A stretch of 64,000 nt of DNA from JBLWXV01 sp048267245 (GCA_048267245.1 JBLWXV010000002.1:992001-1056000), one strand, 5' to 3'. Shown: positions 1 through 8,317, counted from the stretch's first letter. Notes: a model not told the origin generated them from the letters alone. Program-made: numbers and translations.

Positions 1-1
1 A

Positions 2-94
2 CTGCACACAGTTCATGAATATGTTGAATTGCCATCGATATACACACGATCAGAAACTTTGAGAGAAGTTTTGATTAAGTTAAACAGGCCCTAG
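2..94 (+). CDS. C-terminal end of an upstream gene (partial)
   Basis: An open frame runs in from the window edge and ends at TAG (92-94), giving about 30 residues rich in Glu, Arg and Leu and ending in LNRP. The other two forward frames are interrupted early in this stretch. It is probably the tail of a gene on the same strand as the acyltransferase pair that follows. Too little is visible to assign a family. Confidence 0.4.
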   Translation: MHTVHEYVELPSIYTRSETLREVLIKLNRP

Positions 95-114
95 TGAATG
101 AATCACTAGTGGCC
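87..114 (+). other. Stem-loop between partial upstream gene and olsB-like gene
   Basis: CTAGTGA (91-97) pairs with TCACTAG (103-109) around a 5-nt loop, extended by GGCC/GGCC with one bulged base. It begins at the stop codon of the upstream frame and ends just before the strong AAGGAGGGAG ribosome site at 117-126. There is no U-tract, so it is not a standard intrinsic terminator. It could be an mRNA processing or stabilising hairpin. Confidence 0.45.
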
Positions 115-128
115 CCAAGGAGGGAGAC

Positions 129-977
129 ATGGTCACTGACATTTTAACTTCACTCAATATCAAGCCACTCATACCACGTGGCTGGGATATTCGCCTCAGC
201 CCCCGCTTTCTCACTTATTCTCCCTCATTTGAAATTGAAATTGAAACCTCTAAATACTTACTCAAAACAGCGAGTAAGATGAGTGAACTCTTAAATGTCT
301 TTGAGCTTCGTTATCAAAATTTTCTTGAGAGCACTAAAGATGGTGCCAGCATGGATGGCTACGACGTCGATGCTCTCGATAGTCTTTGTGATCATATTAT
401 TATCATCGATAAGGAGAGTTCAAACGTGGTTGGAACCTACCGCGTAATCTCGTCTCTCTTTAGCAATCACTTCTATTCTCAAGGGGAGTTCTCACTGGAT
501 CAATTCCTAAAACTTCCAGGAGAGAAACTGGAGCTTGGTCGCGCCTGTATTCATCACGGACATCGCAATGGCGCTGTGATTGATCTATTGTGGAAGGGAA
601 TTTGTCGCTATCTTAAAATTACTGATGCCAAGTATCTCTTTGGTTGCTCATCAGTAAAAACAGTCGACTTTGAAACGTCAAAAATCATTTATGACCATCT
701 TAAAGATGAGGGCATGCTCAGAAATGATCTAGGGATTCGCTCTATTGGCAAGTACGCCATGGATATGGGGGCAGAGGCTATTCAAGTTGAAAGTGAAGAG
801 CGCCAGCGCATTGTAAAAGCCTATCTTCCAAATCTGCTGCGCTCATATTTTCAGGCCGGCTCTCGAGTTTATGGGCCACCAGCACTTGATATTGAATTTG
901 AATGTATCGATTTTTTGACTATTCTCAACGTCGATGAGATGAGTTCGTCCTATAAAAGACGCTATATGGGACAATAG
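129..977 (+). CDS. olsB: GNAT-fold N-acyltransferase, OlsB-like (ornithine lipid first step)
   Basis: 282 residues. The central stretch reads ELGRACIHHGHRNGAVI followed by LLWKGICRYL and YLFGCSSV, the signature of the acyl-ACP-dependent N-acyltransferases related to autoinducer synthases and OlsB. OlsB transfers a 3-hydroxyacyl chain from ACP to the alpha-amino group of ornithine, giving lyso-ornithine lipid at the inner membrane. The next gene, 2 nt downstream, is a PlsC-type O-acyltransferase, the expected second enzyme (OlsA), which supports the ornithine-lipid reading. Start chosen by the strong AAGGAGGGAG Shine-Dalgarno. The family also contains members of unknown substrate, so the lipid product is an inference. 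Confidence 0.72.
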   Translation: MVTDILTSLNIKPLIPRGWDIRLSPRFLTYSPSFEIEIETSKYLLKTASKMSELLNVFELRYQNFLESTKDGASMDGYDVDALDSLCDHIIIIDKESSNVVGTYRVISSLFSNHFYSQGEFSLDQFLKLPGEKLELGRACIHHGHRNGAVIDLLWKGICRYLKITDAKYLFGCSSVKTVDFETSKIIYDHLKDEGMLRNDLGIRSIGKYAMDMGAEAIQVESEERQRIVKAYLPNLLRSYFQAGSRVYGPPALDIEFECIDFLTILNVDEMSSSYKRRYMGQ

Positions 978-979
978 AA

Positions 980-1861
980 ATGTTTGATTCTTTGATTCGA
1001 AATTTGAGGGCGAGTACCAAGCTCGTCCTCTTTATGATCACAGTGAGTGCCTATCTGCTCACTTCAGCGCTCTTTTATCCACTGACCTATATTGACCCAT
1101 TCTTTGGTCGCAAGTTTTTAACTAAAGTTATTTCTCTCTACTGTCGCATCGGTCTTTGGTTTATGAATATTCGCGTTTCAACTACTGGCGCGAAGGCCAT
1201 GGCACCCAATTCTTTCATCGTCTGCAACCACACCGGCTATCTCGATGTATTGGTGCTTGCCTCAAAAGTTAATGCTTGCTTTGTGACCAGTCTTGAAATG
1301 AGAAGAGCTCCCTTTCTAGGCCAATTGTGTGAGATGGGTGGATGTCTCTACGTCGATCGCAAGTCGCGCGCGAATCTCTCACGCGAAGTTTTAATGCTCA
1401 CTGAGGCACTTAGAAGCGGCCTTAATATTTGCGTTTTCCCAGAGGGAACTTCAACAGATGGCAGTGGGATCTTGCGCTTTAAGAGACCTCTTTTTAAATC
1501 CGCTATCGATGCTAAGGCCGACACGCAAACACTCTGTCTCAATTACACTAGCGTTGATGGTAGATCTCTTAATGAAGAGAATCGCGATTCAATCTTTTGG
1601 TATGGTGACATGACATTTTTTCCGCACCTGTGGAGCCTCTTTCAAAATAAGAGCGTGACGGTTGAGTTAAATTTAGGTGAGGTGATTAGGGGAGTTGAAG
1701 ATTATACTGAACTCAGTTTGATCGCTCATGATCTTATAGAGCAGAAGTATCGCCCCATTCTAGCAGCGCCTACTTCTTTGCCCAAGGAGGATGCTGATCA
1801 TCTGATCCCGCCTCTAATTCGAGGTGAAGTGCAATCTTTTCAAGAAACGCATCCTCAATAA
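980..1861 (+). CDS. plsC: 1-acyl-sn-glycerol-3-phosphate acyltransferase family (PlsC/OlsA)
   Basis: 293 residues. N-terminal hydrophobic segments (about residues 13-35) are followed by the LPLAT domain: NHTGYLDVL carries the catalytic NHxxxxD box and FPEGTSTDG the acceptor-binding FPEGT box. These enzymes esterify an acyl chain to a lysolipid hydroxyl at the cytoplasmic membrane. Its position 2 nt behind the OlsB-like gene suggests it completes ornithine lipid (OlsA role), but the sequence alone does not separate this from lysophosphatidate acylation. Its last 92 nt are overlapped on the opposite strand by the gene ending at 1770. Confidence 0.85.
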   Translation: MFDSLIRNLRASTKLVLFMITVSAYLLTSALFYPLTYIDPFFGRKFLTKVISLYCRIGLWFMNIRVSTTGAKAMAPNSFIVCNHTGYLDVLVLASKVNACFVTSLEMRRAPFLGQLCEMGGCLYVDRKSRANLSREVLMLTEALRSGLNICVFPEGTSTDGSGILRFKRPLFKSAIDAKADTQTLCLNYTSVDGRSLNEENRDSIFWYGDMTFFPHLWSLFQNKSVTVELNLGEVIRGVEDYTELSLIAHDLIEQKYRPILAAPTSLPKEDADHLIPPLIRGEVQSFQETHPQ

Positions 1862-2141
1862 TATCTACTGCTTCCTCGGCGAGGACTTCCTCTTTTGTGA
1901 GGTCCTCATGCTCCTCTTCATTCCAGAGGCCAAGCACAACCACGGGAATCACATACTCTAGAGGGCCAACATTTTTGACGTGATCTCTGGCACTCACATG
2001 AATTTGAAATACTCCCGCACTATTAGTCCCAATGTCGGCGCGATCTTCTTTTGAAAAGATGAGATTATTGGTGTCACCACGATAGTGGGTGATAGTGACG
2101 GTTAAATCGATATTGCCAAATTCGGTTGAAAATTTAATCAT
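1770..2141 (-). CDS. Hypothetical acidic protein, antisense-overlapping the plsC end
   Basis: About 123 residues. ATG at 2141 was chosen; a GTG one codon upstream (2144) is also possible. The N-terminal half alternates hydrophobic and polar residues like a beta-sandwich (IDLTVTITHYRGD, VFQIHVSARDHV, YVIPVVVLGLW). The C-terminal third is very acidic and helical. No signal peptide or membrane segment is seen, and I do not recognise the family. It overlaps the plsC 3' end by 92 nt tail to tail and diverges from rarD. The ordered composition favours a real gene, but the overlap lowers certainty. Confidence 0.5.
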   Translation of the reverse strand: MIKFSTEFGNIDLTVTITHYRGDTNNLIFSKEDRADIGTNSAGVFQIHVSARDHVKNVGPLEYVIPVVVLGLWNEEEHEDLTKEEVLAEEAVDIIEDAFLEKIALHLELEAGSDDQHPPWAKK

Positions 2142-2175
2142 CACTCATCCTACACTCTTACTAAGATTGGCGCCA

Positions 2176-3117
2176 ATGACCAATGAGTCGACTTCAAGTG
2201 AAAATATTGTCCGCGAATACCACAAAGGACTGCTCTTTGGCGTCGCCGCCTATGGTGTGTGGGGGCTTGCTCCCCTCTACTGGCGACTCTATGAGGGTGT
2301 GAGCTCACTTGAGCTCCTCTTTCACCGGGTGTGTTGGGGCGCTTTGATCTTGATTATCTGGATCGCTCTCAAAGGGGAAATGGGACACTTTAGGACGATT
2401 TTCAAGCTGCGCTGGAAGCTACTTCTCTTGCTTGGTTCCAGTTTTTTGATCTTTGGCAATTGGTTCACTTTTGTCTACGCCGTTAACACTGGTCACGTAC
2501 TCGAGTCGAGTATGGGCTACTTTATCAACCCCCTCCTAAATGTAGCTCTTGGGGCAATCTTCTTTCGCGAGCGCCCGCGCGCCGGACAGATGGTGGCCAT
2601 TTCTCTGGCGACTCTGGCCGTGGTCTTGGCCCTCTATCATGGCGATGTGGGACGAATTGATATCTCACTTTTGCTCGCCGGCACTTTTGGCTTCTATGGT
2701 CTTTTTCGAAAGATGGTCAAAGTTTCGTCGACTCATGGTCTACTCATTGAAATGATCATTGCTCTTCCCATTTGCCTCTTCACCATTTTCTACTTCGCGC
2801 CACCAGAGTTTGGAGGAGGGGAGCTGAAATTCCTCGACTTTTCCACCGCTAGAAAGTTTGGACTGGCCTTTGCGGGTGTGCTTACTGTAGTGCCACTCTT
2901 TTCTTTTAATGAAGCGGTCACCAGACTGCCCTTGACCACCATGGGAATCCTGCAGTACTTGGCGCCCACTGGTCAGTTTCTGCTGGGCTATTTTCTCTAT
3001 TCAGAGCCTATTAGTCCCATGCGCATCTTTGTTTTTGGACTGATTTGGTTGGCCTTGATAATCTATACCTATGAAGGTCAGCGCTACCGCGCTCGCAATG
3101 TTCTTCTCAAGAGGTAG
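2176..3117 (+). CDS. rarD: EamA-family permease RarD
   Basis: 313 residues with about ten hydrophobic helices and RarD hallmarks: KGLLFGVAAYGVWGLAPLYW at the start, then GNWFTFVYAVNTGHVLESSMGYFINPLL, split here into the segments GNWFTFVYAVNTGHVLE and SSMGYFINPL. RarD proteins are inner-membrane drug/metabolite transporters first linked to chloramphenicol sensitivity; the substrate is not known. ATG 2176 gives the usual length; longer in-frame starts would run antisense through the divergent gene ending at 1770. The following NadD-like gene begins 2 nt after the stop and is probably co-transcribed. Confidence 0.9.
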   Translation: MTNESTSSENIVREYHKGLLFGVAAYGVWGLAPLYWRLYEGVSSLELLFHRVCWGALILIIWIALKGEMGHFRTIFKLRWKLLLLLGSSFLIFGNWFTFVYAVNTGHVLESSMGYFINPLLNVALGAIFFRERPRAGQMVAISLATLAVVLALYHGDVGRIDISLLLAGTFGFYGLFRKMVKVSSTHGLLIEMIIALPICLFTIFYFAPPEFGGGELKFLDFSTARKFGLAFAGVLTVVPLFSFNEAVTRLPLTTMGILQYLAPTGQFLLGYFLYSEPISPMRIFVFGLIWLALIIYTYEGQRYRARNVLLKR

Positions 3118-3119
3118 TT

Positions 3120-3842
3120 TTGAGTTCACTGCTATTTAAAAATGGTGAAGTATTTATTGCTGAAGGTGATAGTGAGGTTAATGTTCTCTCCCTCACTCGC
3201 ATTGTAGACTCAAGTCTAGAGGTAGAACTGATCAGCAAGCTCTCGGCCTTTTTTGATTTTCCCTTTGCTCCAGAGATCAATGTGTTGGGCACAGCTCCTA
3301 AGTGGCTGGGGCAAATTCCAAGCGGAAAGAAGATTACTTTCTATCCTGGCACCTTTAATCCCTGGCACGAGGGACATCTCAATTGCCTTGAACTTTGTCC
3401 TGAAGCAAATATTGTGGTGGTTCCCGACTATTCTCCCTGGAAGAGTGCGGGAGTTTCAAAAAGTCCATGGGAGCGAGTGTGTGAGCTTGCTAAAGTGATT
3501 GGCAAGAGCCAGAAGACTGGACTTAGTCTCTACCCTGGTTTCACTGTTCTCAGTCAACCGCATGCAACCTTTGATTGGTTAGATAAGCTTCAGGGCTATG
3601 AAATTTCACTCATTATTGGAATGGACAATTTTACCTCGCTCTCGCGCTGGAGCAAGGCGAGTGAGCTACTTAACTTTCTAGAAAAACTTTATGTGGTTCC
3701 AAGAACTTTTGAGAGCCTCAGCGATGAACTTTTAAAAGAAGCCTTTCAATTTGCCTCGGTGACGGCACCTTCACTTGAAGTCATCATTTTGCCTGAACAT
3801 TCAGCGATGGATGTTTCCAGTACAGGTCTACGCAAACCGTAA
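3120..3842 (+). CDS. Nicotinate-nucleotide adenylyltransferase-like nucleotidyltransferase
   Basis: 240 residues from a TTG start preceded by GAGG. The nucleotidyltransferase core begins near residue 70: YPGTFNPWHEGH matches GxFxPxHxGH, IIGMDNFTSLSRW matches the NadD G-x-D substrate loop, and VSSTGLR matches ISSTxIR. NadD adenylates nicotinate mononucleotide in NAD synthesis. The first 65-70 residues are an extra segment absent from ordinary NadD (usually about 190-215 residues), and I do not recognise it. Other nucleotidyltransferases of this superfamily remain possible. It lies directly behind rarD and is followed by a bidirectional terminator. Confidence 0.68.
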   Translation: MSSLLFKNGEVFIAEGDSEVNVLSLTRIVDSSLEVELISKLSAFFDFPFAPEINVLGTAPKWLGQIPSGKKITFYPGTFNPWHEGHLNCLELCPEANIVVVPDYSPWKSAGVSKSPWERVCELAKVIGKSQKTGLSLYPGFTVLSQPHATFDWLDKLQGYEISLIIGMDNFTSLSRWSKASELLNFLEKLYVVPRTFESLSDELLKEAFQFASVTAPSLEVIILPEHSAMDVSSTGLRKP

Positions 3843-3851
3843 ATTTTTGGC

Positions 3852-3878
3852 AAAAAAAAAGGCCCACCTAAGTGGGCC
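3852..3878 (-). terminator. Intrinsic terminator shared by rpsD and the NadD-like gene
   Basis: GGCCCAC (3861-3867) and GTGGGCC (3872-3878) form a 7-bp GC stem with a 4-nt loop. Read on the minus strand it is followed by nine U residues (A-tract 3852-3860), a strong terminator 25 nt beyond the rpsD stop. On the plus strand the tail is only TTCTT, so it would act more weakly there. Confidence 0.88.
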
Positions 3879-3903
3879 TTCTTGGCTAGATATACTAGAT
3901 AAA

Positions 3904-4536
3904 TTAGTTCTTAACTTTCCAGTAGTATTCGATCACGAGCTGACCTTCGTATTCGAATGGAATGTCAGATGGCAATGGCTCGTCGATCTTAGTAGCTTTC
4001 TTCTTCTCAGTTCCTTCAACTTTGTAACAAGCTGGGATAGCTGGAAGACGTGGAGTTTCTTGTGATTGCTTGTAGAGTTGGTTGTTGTAACCTTTCTCAG
4101 TAAGTTCAATCACGTCACCTTTAGCTACGTGGAAGCTAGTCTTGTCAACTTTCTTACCGTTAACGAGAACTTGTCCGTGAGATACCATTTGGTTAGCAGC
4201 TGTGATTGATGGTGCCCATCCAAGACGGAAAACCACGTTACCGAGACGTGATTCAAGAGTCATGATGAGTGTATCCATCCATGCACGAACTTTAATTTTC
4301 TTAGCGTTCTTCACGTAGTTAACGAGTTGTTTCTCGCGAAGAGCGTAGTGATAAACTAGTTTTTGCTTTTCTTTCAAACGAACGGCGTAATCAGAAATTT
4401 TCTTTCTTCTGTTACCGTGAACACCTGGTCCGTAAGGACGACGCTCTAGTGCACCAGCTTTACCAAGACCTGGAAGCTCGAGCCCGAGTGCTCTTTGAAG
4501 TTTGAATTTACTGCGCTTAAAAGTACTTTTTGCCAT
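3904..4536 (-). CDS. rpsD: 30S ribosomal protein S4
   Basis: 210 residues, the usual S4 length. It starts MAKSTFKRSKFKLQRALG, has the RRPYGPGVHG loop, and carries an S4 RNA-binding domain with ESRLGNVVFRLGWAPS and VSHGQVLVNGKKVD. S4 nucleates assembly of the 30S body by binding the 5' domain of 16S rRNA. The start at 4536 follows TTGGAG and replaces a longer open frame. The gene is monocistronic here, outside the alpha operon where enterobacterial rpsD lies. It has its own TTGACA promoter, a leader of about 135 nt and an intrinsic terminator. The leader could host autoregulation by S4, but no specific fold was demonstrated. Confidence 0.97.
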   Translation of the reverse strand: MAKSTFKRSKFKLQRALGLELPGLGKAGALERRPYGPGVHGNRRKKISDYAVRLKEKQKLVYHYALREKQLVNYVKNAKKIKVRAWMDTLIMTLESRLGNVVFRLGWAPSITAANQMVSHGQVLVNGKKVDKTSFHVAKGDVIELTEKGYNNQLYKQSQETPRLPAIPACYKVEGTEKKKATKIDEPLPSDIPFEYEGQLVIEYYWKVKN

Positions 4537-4676
4537 TTTGGTTGCTCCAATTTCTTTTTTAATACGGTCTAATTTAAGCGGGTTGGCTTTAATCCACTCT
4601 TTCAAAACCCAGCGCTAAACTTCCCCGGGCTAAATCAGGGCACACCAAGCGTGGAACTTCGAATTTGTGAAGGGTT

Positions 4677-4705
4677 ATCTAACCGACATCTTCACTTTGT
4701 GTCAA
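4677..4705 (-). promoter_or_regulatory. Sigma-70-type promoter of rpsD
   Basis: On the minus strand a perfect TTGACA (4705-4700) is separated by exactly 17 bp from TTAGAT (4682-4677). Transcription should begin near 4670, giving a leader of about 135 nt before the S4 start. The -35 box overlaps the stop codon of the upstream aminotransferase gene. Confidence 0.8.
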
Positions 4706-5589
4706 CTGAGAAACTCCGGCATGAACCCCTTACCGTACTGATTTTCAATCCATTTGCTGTAGATTGCCAGTAGTTCAAGGGTTTTTGGACCCGGTGTGCC
4801 ATCAGAAACCGGACGGGAGTCGATTTTTGTGATGGGCACAATGAGCTTCGTTGAGCTGGTGAGAAAGACTTCCTGGGCGTCGTGGAGGTCCTCGGGGGTC
4901 AGGTTATCCTCTTTCACGCTCATTCCATGATCTCTAGCGAGACTCATTAGAGTTTGGCGAGTAATGCCTGACAGGAGCCCGGCTTCAACAGGAGGAGTGT
5001 AATAGACGCCATCTTTCACGCACCAAATATTGCTGGTCGTGCCCTCGGTCACCTGACCTTGGTGATTGAGCATGATGGCATCGAAGACCCCTTGGTCCTT
5101 TGCCTCGGCCATGGCCAGGACGTTGTTGAGGTAGTTGCCCGACTTAATATTGGGATCGATGGAATTCTTTGGGTTTCTCTTAGTGTCGGCGATGATAACC
5201 GAGACGCCCTTTTCATACCACCAAGCGGGGTTAGTACCGAGCGACTTAGTGATGATTACCAGATTATTCTTTGTGGCGGTGTTGGGATCCAGAGAGATCT
5301 CTCCCTCGCCGCGGGTGATGATAATGCGAACATAGGCGCGCGCCTCACCCAGAGCGAGCAAAGTCTTTTCAATTTCCATTTGCAACTCGTCTTTAGTGAG
5401 TTGAATGGGAAGCGCCAGGCGCGAGGCCGAAAACCACAAGCGATTCAAGTGCTCATCAAGCATGAAGGGCTTGGAGTTGATCGTGAAGGTCACTTCGTAA
5501 ATAGAATCTCCATAGAGAAACCCGCGATCAAAGACAGAGACAAAAGCTTTTTCTGGGCCCACAACTTGGCCATTGATATTGATTTTCAT
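4702..5589 (-). CDS. Class IV PLP aminotransferase (branched-chain or D-amino acid type)
   Basis: 295 residues, typical of fold-type IV aminotransferases. Visible motifs: FDRGFLYGDSIYEV near the N-terminus, an arginine in VRIIITRGEG, the PLP lysine about residue 149 in NIKSGNYLNN, and EGTTSNIW followed by GLLSGITRQ, which grip the cofactor phosphate. The family interconverts branched-chain 2-oxoacids and amino acids with glutamate (IlvE), D-amino acids (Dat), or cleaves aminodeoxychorismate (PabC). The NYLN pattern fits IlvE/Dat better than PabC. It lies upstream of rpsD on the same strand, but rpsD has its own promoter. Confidence 0.85.
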   Translation of the reverse strand: MKININGQVVGPEKAFVSVFDRGFLYGDSIYEVTFTINSKPFMLDEHLNRLWFSASRLALPIQLTKDELQMEIEKTLLALGEARAYVRIIITRGEGEISLDPNTATKNNLVIITKSLGTNPAWWYEKGVSVIIADTKRNPKNSIDPNIKSGNYLNNVLAMAEAKDQGVFDAIMLNHQGQVTEGTTSNIWCVKDGVYYTPPVEAGLLSGITRQTLMSLARDHGMSVKEDNLTPEDLHDAQEVFLTSSTKLIVPITKIDSRPVSDGTPGPKTLELLAIYSKWIENQYGKGFMPEFLS

Positions 5590-5678
5590 GGCGAAATCCT
5601 AGCACTAAAGCGGGGAGTGGGCGATACCCAGAATTATTAGTTGTGTAAGAAGGTAAGACTAAATATGAATTCCGGCGG

Positions 5679-5708
5679 TTGACGATGGACGTTAGAGATG
5701 GGGATAAT
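5679..5708 (+). promoter_or_regulatory. Sigma-70-like promoter giving a near-leaderless transcript
   Basis: TTGACG (5679-5684), an 18-bp spacer and GATAAT (5703-5708). The expected start point falls at about 5714-5716, on top of the ATG at 5715. No Shine-Dalgarno is seen at a normal distance (only GGGG 11 nt upstream), so a leaderless mRNA is possible. Confidence 0.5.
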
Positions 5709-5714
5709 AAATCA

Positions 5715-7079
5715 ATGAAAATTCTAAGCCTTGCCTTGGTTCTCCTCACAGTACTCCCGCTCACTTTGTCAGCGGAGACCTACGTGCGATTTGCCGATCA
5801 CTCCAGTAGTGATAGCACTGCCCAGAACGACTTTGTTCCCAATGCCGCCGAGGCAGTATCCTTCTTTGAATTAAAGTACGCTAAGCCCAGCGGGGATGGC
5901 ACCAGTGAGGAAGCTCCGGGCACCGTCTTCGTCCCTGTTGACGGCGACACCACCAGCGAGACAATTCAAAATCAAACGCATTTTAGAACCAACGCAATTA
6001 ACGGTCTTCCCGGCATGTCGCTTGCCAATGCAAATCGCGGGTATCTTCGCCTTCGCCTCGATCTTAAAAATGATCTCGGTGAGAGTGCTAAATTGTGGGT
6101 GGCGGCCGAAGATAGCTCGGGAACATACCGCGTTTTTGGAAAGACTGGAGCGACTCTTAATTATCTTGCCACCGTTAGCGACGGTCACGATGCCACTGGC
6201 TATTACACAATGGAGCTCACCGACTTATGTAACCTAAGTTTTATGGCCTCTAATTGCACGAGCTTTAACTCTACCTCGACTTCAACCTCAACTTCGATGT
6301 TGCTCTACTTCTTTCTCGATGTGGCCACCAACGACTATGATGACGACCGCGATATTGATCCGAGCACCTTTAATCACGGCGTCTATTTAAAACTCAATCT
6401 CTCTAGTAAGACGCTGGAAAATACGACGGTCTCTCTGGCAAATATTTTAAAGGGAGATGGTAGGCTCAAGCTAAGCTATGCCGGGGCAAATCCGGCCGAT
6501 CTCGATACGGTCATTGCCTACTACACAACCTCAGTGGGCACTAATCCCGGCGATGAGCTCTTAAAAAATCTCGATGCTGGCGTTTTGAGAGAGGACCTGG
6601 TTTCGACGGAGACAAATGCGACCGTTGATTTAAAAGGTTTAACAAATGGCACTAGCTATCAAGTGAGTATTGGCTTTCTCAATAAGTATGGGTTTTCAAC
6701 CAAGACATCTAATGCTCTCACGGATACGCCGCTAGATATCGAAGAATTTTTAAAGTCCCAAGCCTGCTATTTGCTCTCAGCGGGTTTTGGAGAAGAGCAT
6801 TTTGTGATCGAATACTTCAAGGGATTTCGCGACCACTTCCTAAAGAAATATTATCTAGGTAGAGCATTTATTAACTTTTACTATAAGACTGCTCCAAAAT
6901 ATGCCCTTTACATTTACCAGCATAAATATCTCGCTCAGGTAGTACGTGGTGCAGCTTACACGCTCTACTTTGTCTTTATTTACAATGGTTTACCGCTTCT
7001 AGTAGCACTTTTTGGCGCACTTCTGATAAGATTTATTTATCTACAGAGTGTTAAGAGAAGCTCTGATAAACCTCAATAA
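5715..7079 (+). CDS. Secreted protein with fibronectin-III-like segment and CFI-box C-terminal region
   Basis: 454 residues. A clear signal peptide (MKILSLALVLLTVLPL, cleavage near LSA-ET) sets the start at 5715. The body has beta-rich extracellular-type sequence; about residues 250-340 resemble a fibronectin-III module (LTNGTSYQVSIGFLNKYG). The C-terminal 100 residues match the pattern of the CFI-box-CTERM region: a Cys in QACYLLSAGFG, then FRDHFLKKYYLGRAFINFYYK, written here as FRDHFLKKYYLG plus RAFINFYYKTAP, then a hydrophobic helix and a basic RSSDK tail. That layout suggests sorting and anchoring at the cell envelope. A Thr/Ser-repeat tract lies near residues 190-200. Function beyond surface display is unknown. 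Confidence 0.7.
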   Translation: MKILSLALVLLTVLPLTLSAETYVRFADHSSSDSTAQNDFVPNAAEAVSFFELKYAKPSGDGTSEEAPGTVFVPVDGDTTSETIQNQTHFRTNAINGLPGMSLANANRGYLRLRLDLKNDLGESAKLWVAAEDSSGTYRVFGKTGATLNYLATVSDGHDATGYYTMELTDLCNLSFMASNCTSFNSTSTSTSTSMLLYFFLDVATNDYDDDRDIDPSTFNHGVYLKLNLSSKTLENTTVSLANILKGDGRLKLSYAGANPADLDTVIAYYTTSVGTNPGDELLKNLDAGVLREDLVSTETNATVDLKGLTNGTSYQVSIGFLNKYGFSTKTSNALTDTPLDIEEFLKSQACYLLSAGFGEEHFVIEYFKGFRDHFLKKYYLGRAFINFYYKTAPKYALYIYQHKYLAQVVRGAAYTLYFVFIYNGLPLLVALFGALLIRFIYLQSVKRSSDKPQ

Positions 7080-7159
7080 ACTTCAAGTACCAAAGAACTC
7101 ATTATTAGGGTAAGATTTTCTAAACCCACTTTCTTGATATTAAGTATTTGAAGGTGCCC

Positions 7160-7513
7160 GTGAAGAAAATCTTAATTGTTGATGACGAACCAGATATTGT
7201 CGAATTGCTCCAAGAGGAGATGATCGACAATGGATTCGATACCATGATTGCCCTGTGTGGCAATGATGCTATTGAATTGCTGAAAACTCATCTCTTTGAT
7301 GTTGTCATCTCAGACTTTAAGATGCCCAATGGCAACGGGATGGACGTTCTCAATTTCATCAATCAAATGAATCCACGCCCAGTTTTTTATTTCATCTCTG
7401 GCCAGGCCGATGTGTCTGTAGAGATGGCGATCAAAGCTGGCGCTCAAGACTTTTTCCCCAAGCCCTTTAATCTCTCAAAGCTCGTTGAGAGAATTAACAC
7501 CGACCTTTTCTAA
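7160..7513 (+). CDS. Receiver-only response regulator (CheY-like)
   Basis: About 117 residues forming one receiver domain: acidic pair in ILIVDDEPD, phospho-acceptor Asp in VISDFKMPNG, Ser in FISGQAD and Lys in FFPKPF. There is no output domain, so it must act by protein contact or within a phosphorelay. No histidine kinase is adjacent. GTG 7160 (AAGG five bases upstream) is preferred over the TTG at 7148, which would place the start before that Shine-Dalgarno. It sits alone between the CFI-box gene and yebC. Confidence 0.88.
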   Translation: MKKILIVDDEPDIVELLQEEMIDNGFDTMIALCGNDAIELLKTHLFDVVISDFKMPNGNGMDVLNFINQMNPRPVFYFISGQADVSVEMAIKAGAQDFFPKPFNLSKLVERINTDLF

Positions 7514-7570
7514 ACCCACCTGCTGCGCTAGACTGCCCAATTCTGACTATCACTGATATGGAGGATCTCT

Positions 7571-8317
7571 ATGGCAGGTCATAGTAAATGGGCCAATATT
7601 AAACACCGAAAAGCCGCTCAAGATGCTAAGCGCGGAAAGATCTACGCAAAGCTCATTCGCGAAGTCACCGTGGCCGTAAAATCCGGTGGCCCTGATCCAG
7701 ATTCAAATCCTCGCCTGCGCTTGGCACTTCAAAATGCCCGCGGCCAAAATATGTCTAAAGACACAATTGAGCGCGCCATTGCCAAGGCCAGTGGAGCGGG
7801 GGCAGAGAATTACGTGGAAACAACTTTTGAAGGCTATGGCCCAGAGGGCGTGGCCATCTTTGTTGAGGCGATGACAGACAATAACACTCGCACTGTCTCA
7901 AATGTGCGCTCTTACTTTAATAAGTACAACGGCTCGCTTGGAAAAGATGGATGCTTGCAATTTATCTTTGATCGCAAAGGCCAATTTGTCTTTGAAAGTG
8001 AAAGTCTAAAACTTGATGAAGACGAATTCACACTTGAGATGATTGATGCCGGCGCAGAGGATGTGGAGGTTGATCAAGAAGTGGCGACTGTGACCTCTCA
8101 GATGGAAGAGTTTGGAAATTTGACTAAGGCCTTAAGTGATAGAGAGCTCGAGCCCAAAGAGGCGGGACTTGTTCGCATTCCAACGACGATGAAGGAAATC
8201 TCTGATGAGTCGCTTCCTACTTTGATGAAATTAATTGATGCCCTTGAAGATGATGATGACGTTCAGAAGGTCTATCACAATGCTGAACTTTCTGAGGAAC
8301 AAATGGCCTCGCTCTAG
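7571..8317 (+). CDS. yebC: YebC/PmpR-type protein (TACO1 family)
   Basis: 248 residues, full length for the family. It begins MAGHSKWANIKHRKAAQDAK and contains NPRLRLALQNARGQNMSKDT and YEGYGPEGVAIFVE-type motifs (here FEGYGPEGVAIFVEAMTDN). YebC homologues bind DNA as regulators and, in more recent work on the family, act on ribosomes paused at proline-rich stretches. Start is supported by TGGAGG. It is monocistronic and convergent with the glutaredoxin gene; in many genomes yebC is next to ruvC, which is not the case here. Confidence 0.95.
   Translation: MAGHSKWANIKHRKAAQDAKRGKIYAKLIREVTVAVKSGGPDPDSNPRLRLALQNARGQNMSKDTIERAIAKASGAGAENYVETTFEGYGPEGVAIFVEAMTDNNTRTVSNVRSYFNKYNGSLGKDGCLQFIFDRKGQFVFESESLKLDEDEFTLEMIDAGAEDVEVDQEVATVTSQMEEFGNLTKALSDRELEPKEAGLVRIPTTMKEISDESLPTLMKLIDALEDDDDVQKVYHNAELSEEQMASL

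Noticed and set aside
6265..6300. Thr/Ser codon repeat as a phase-variation tract
   Set aside because: The units are degenerate 6-12 nt repeats that stay in frame; slippage would not switch expression.
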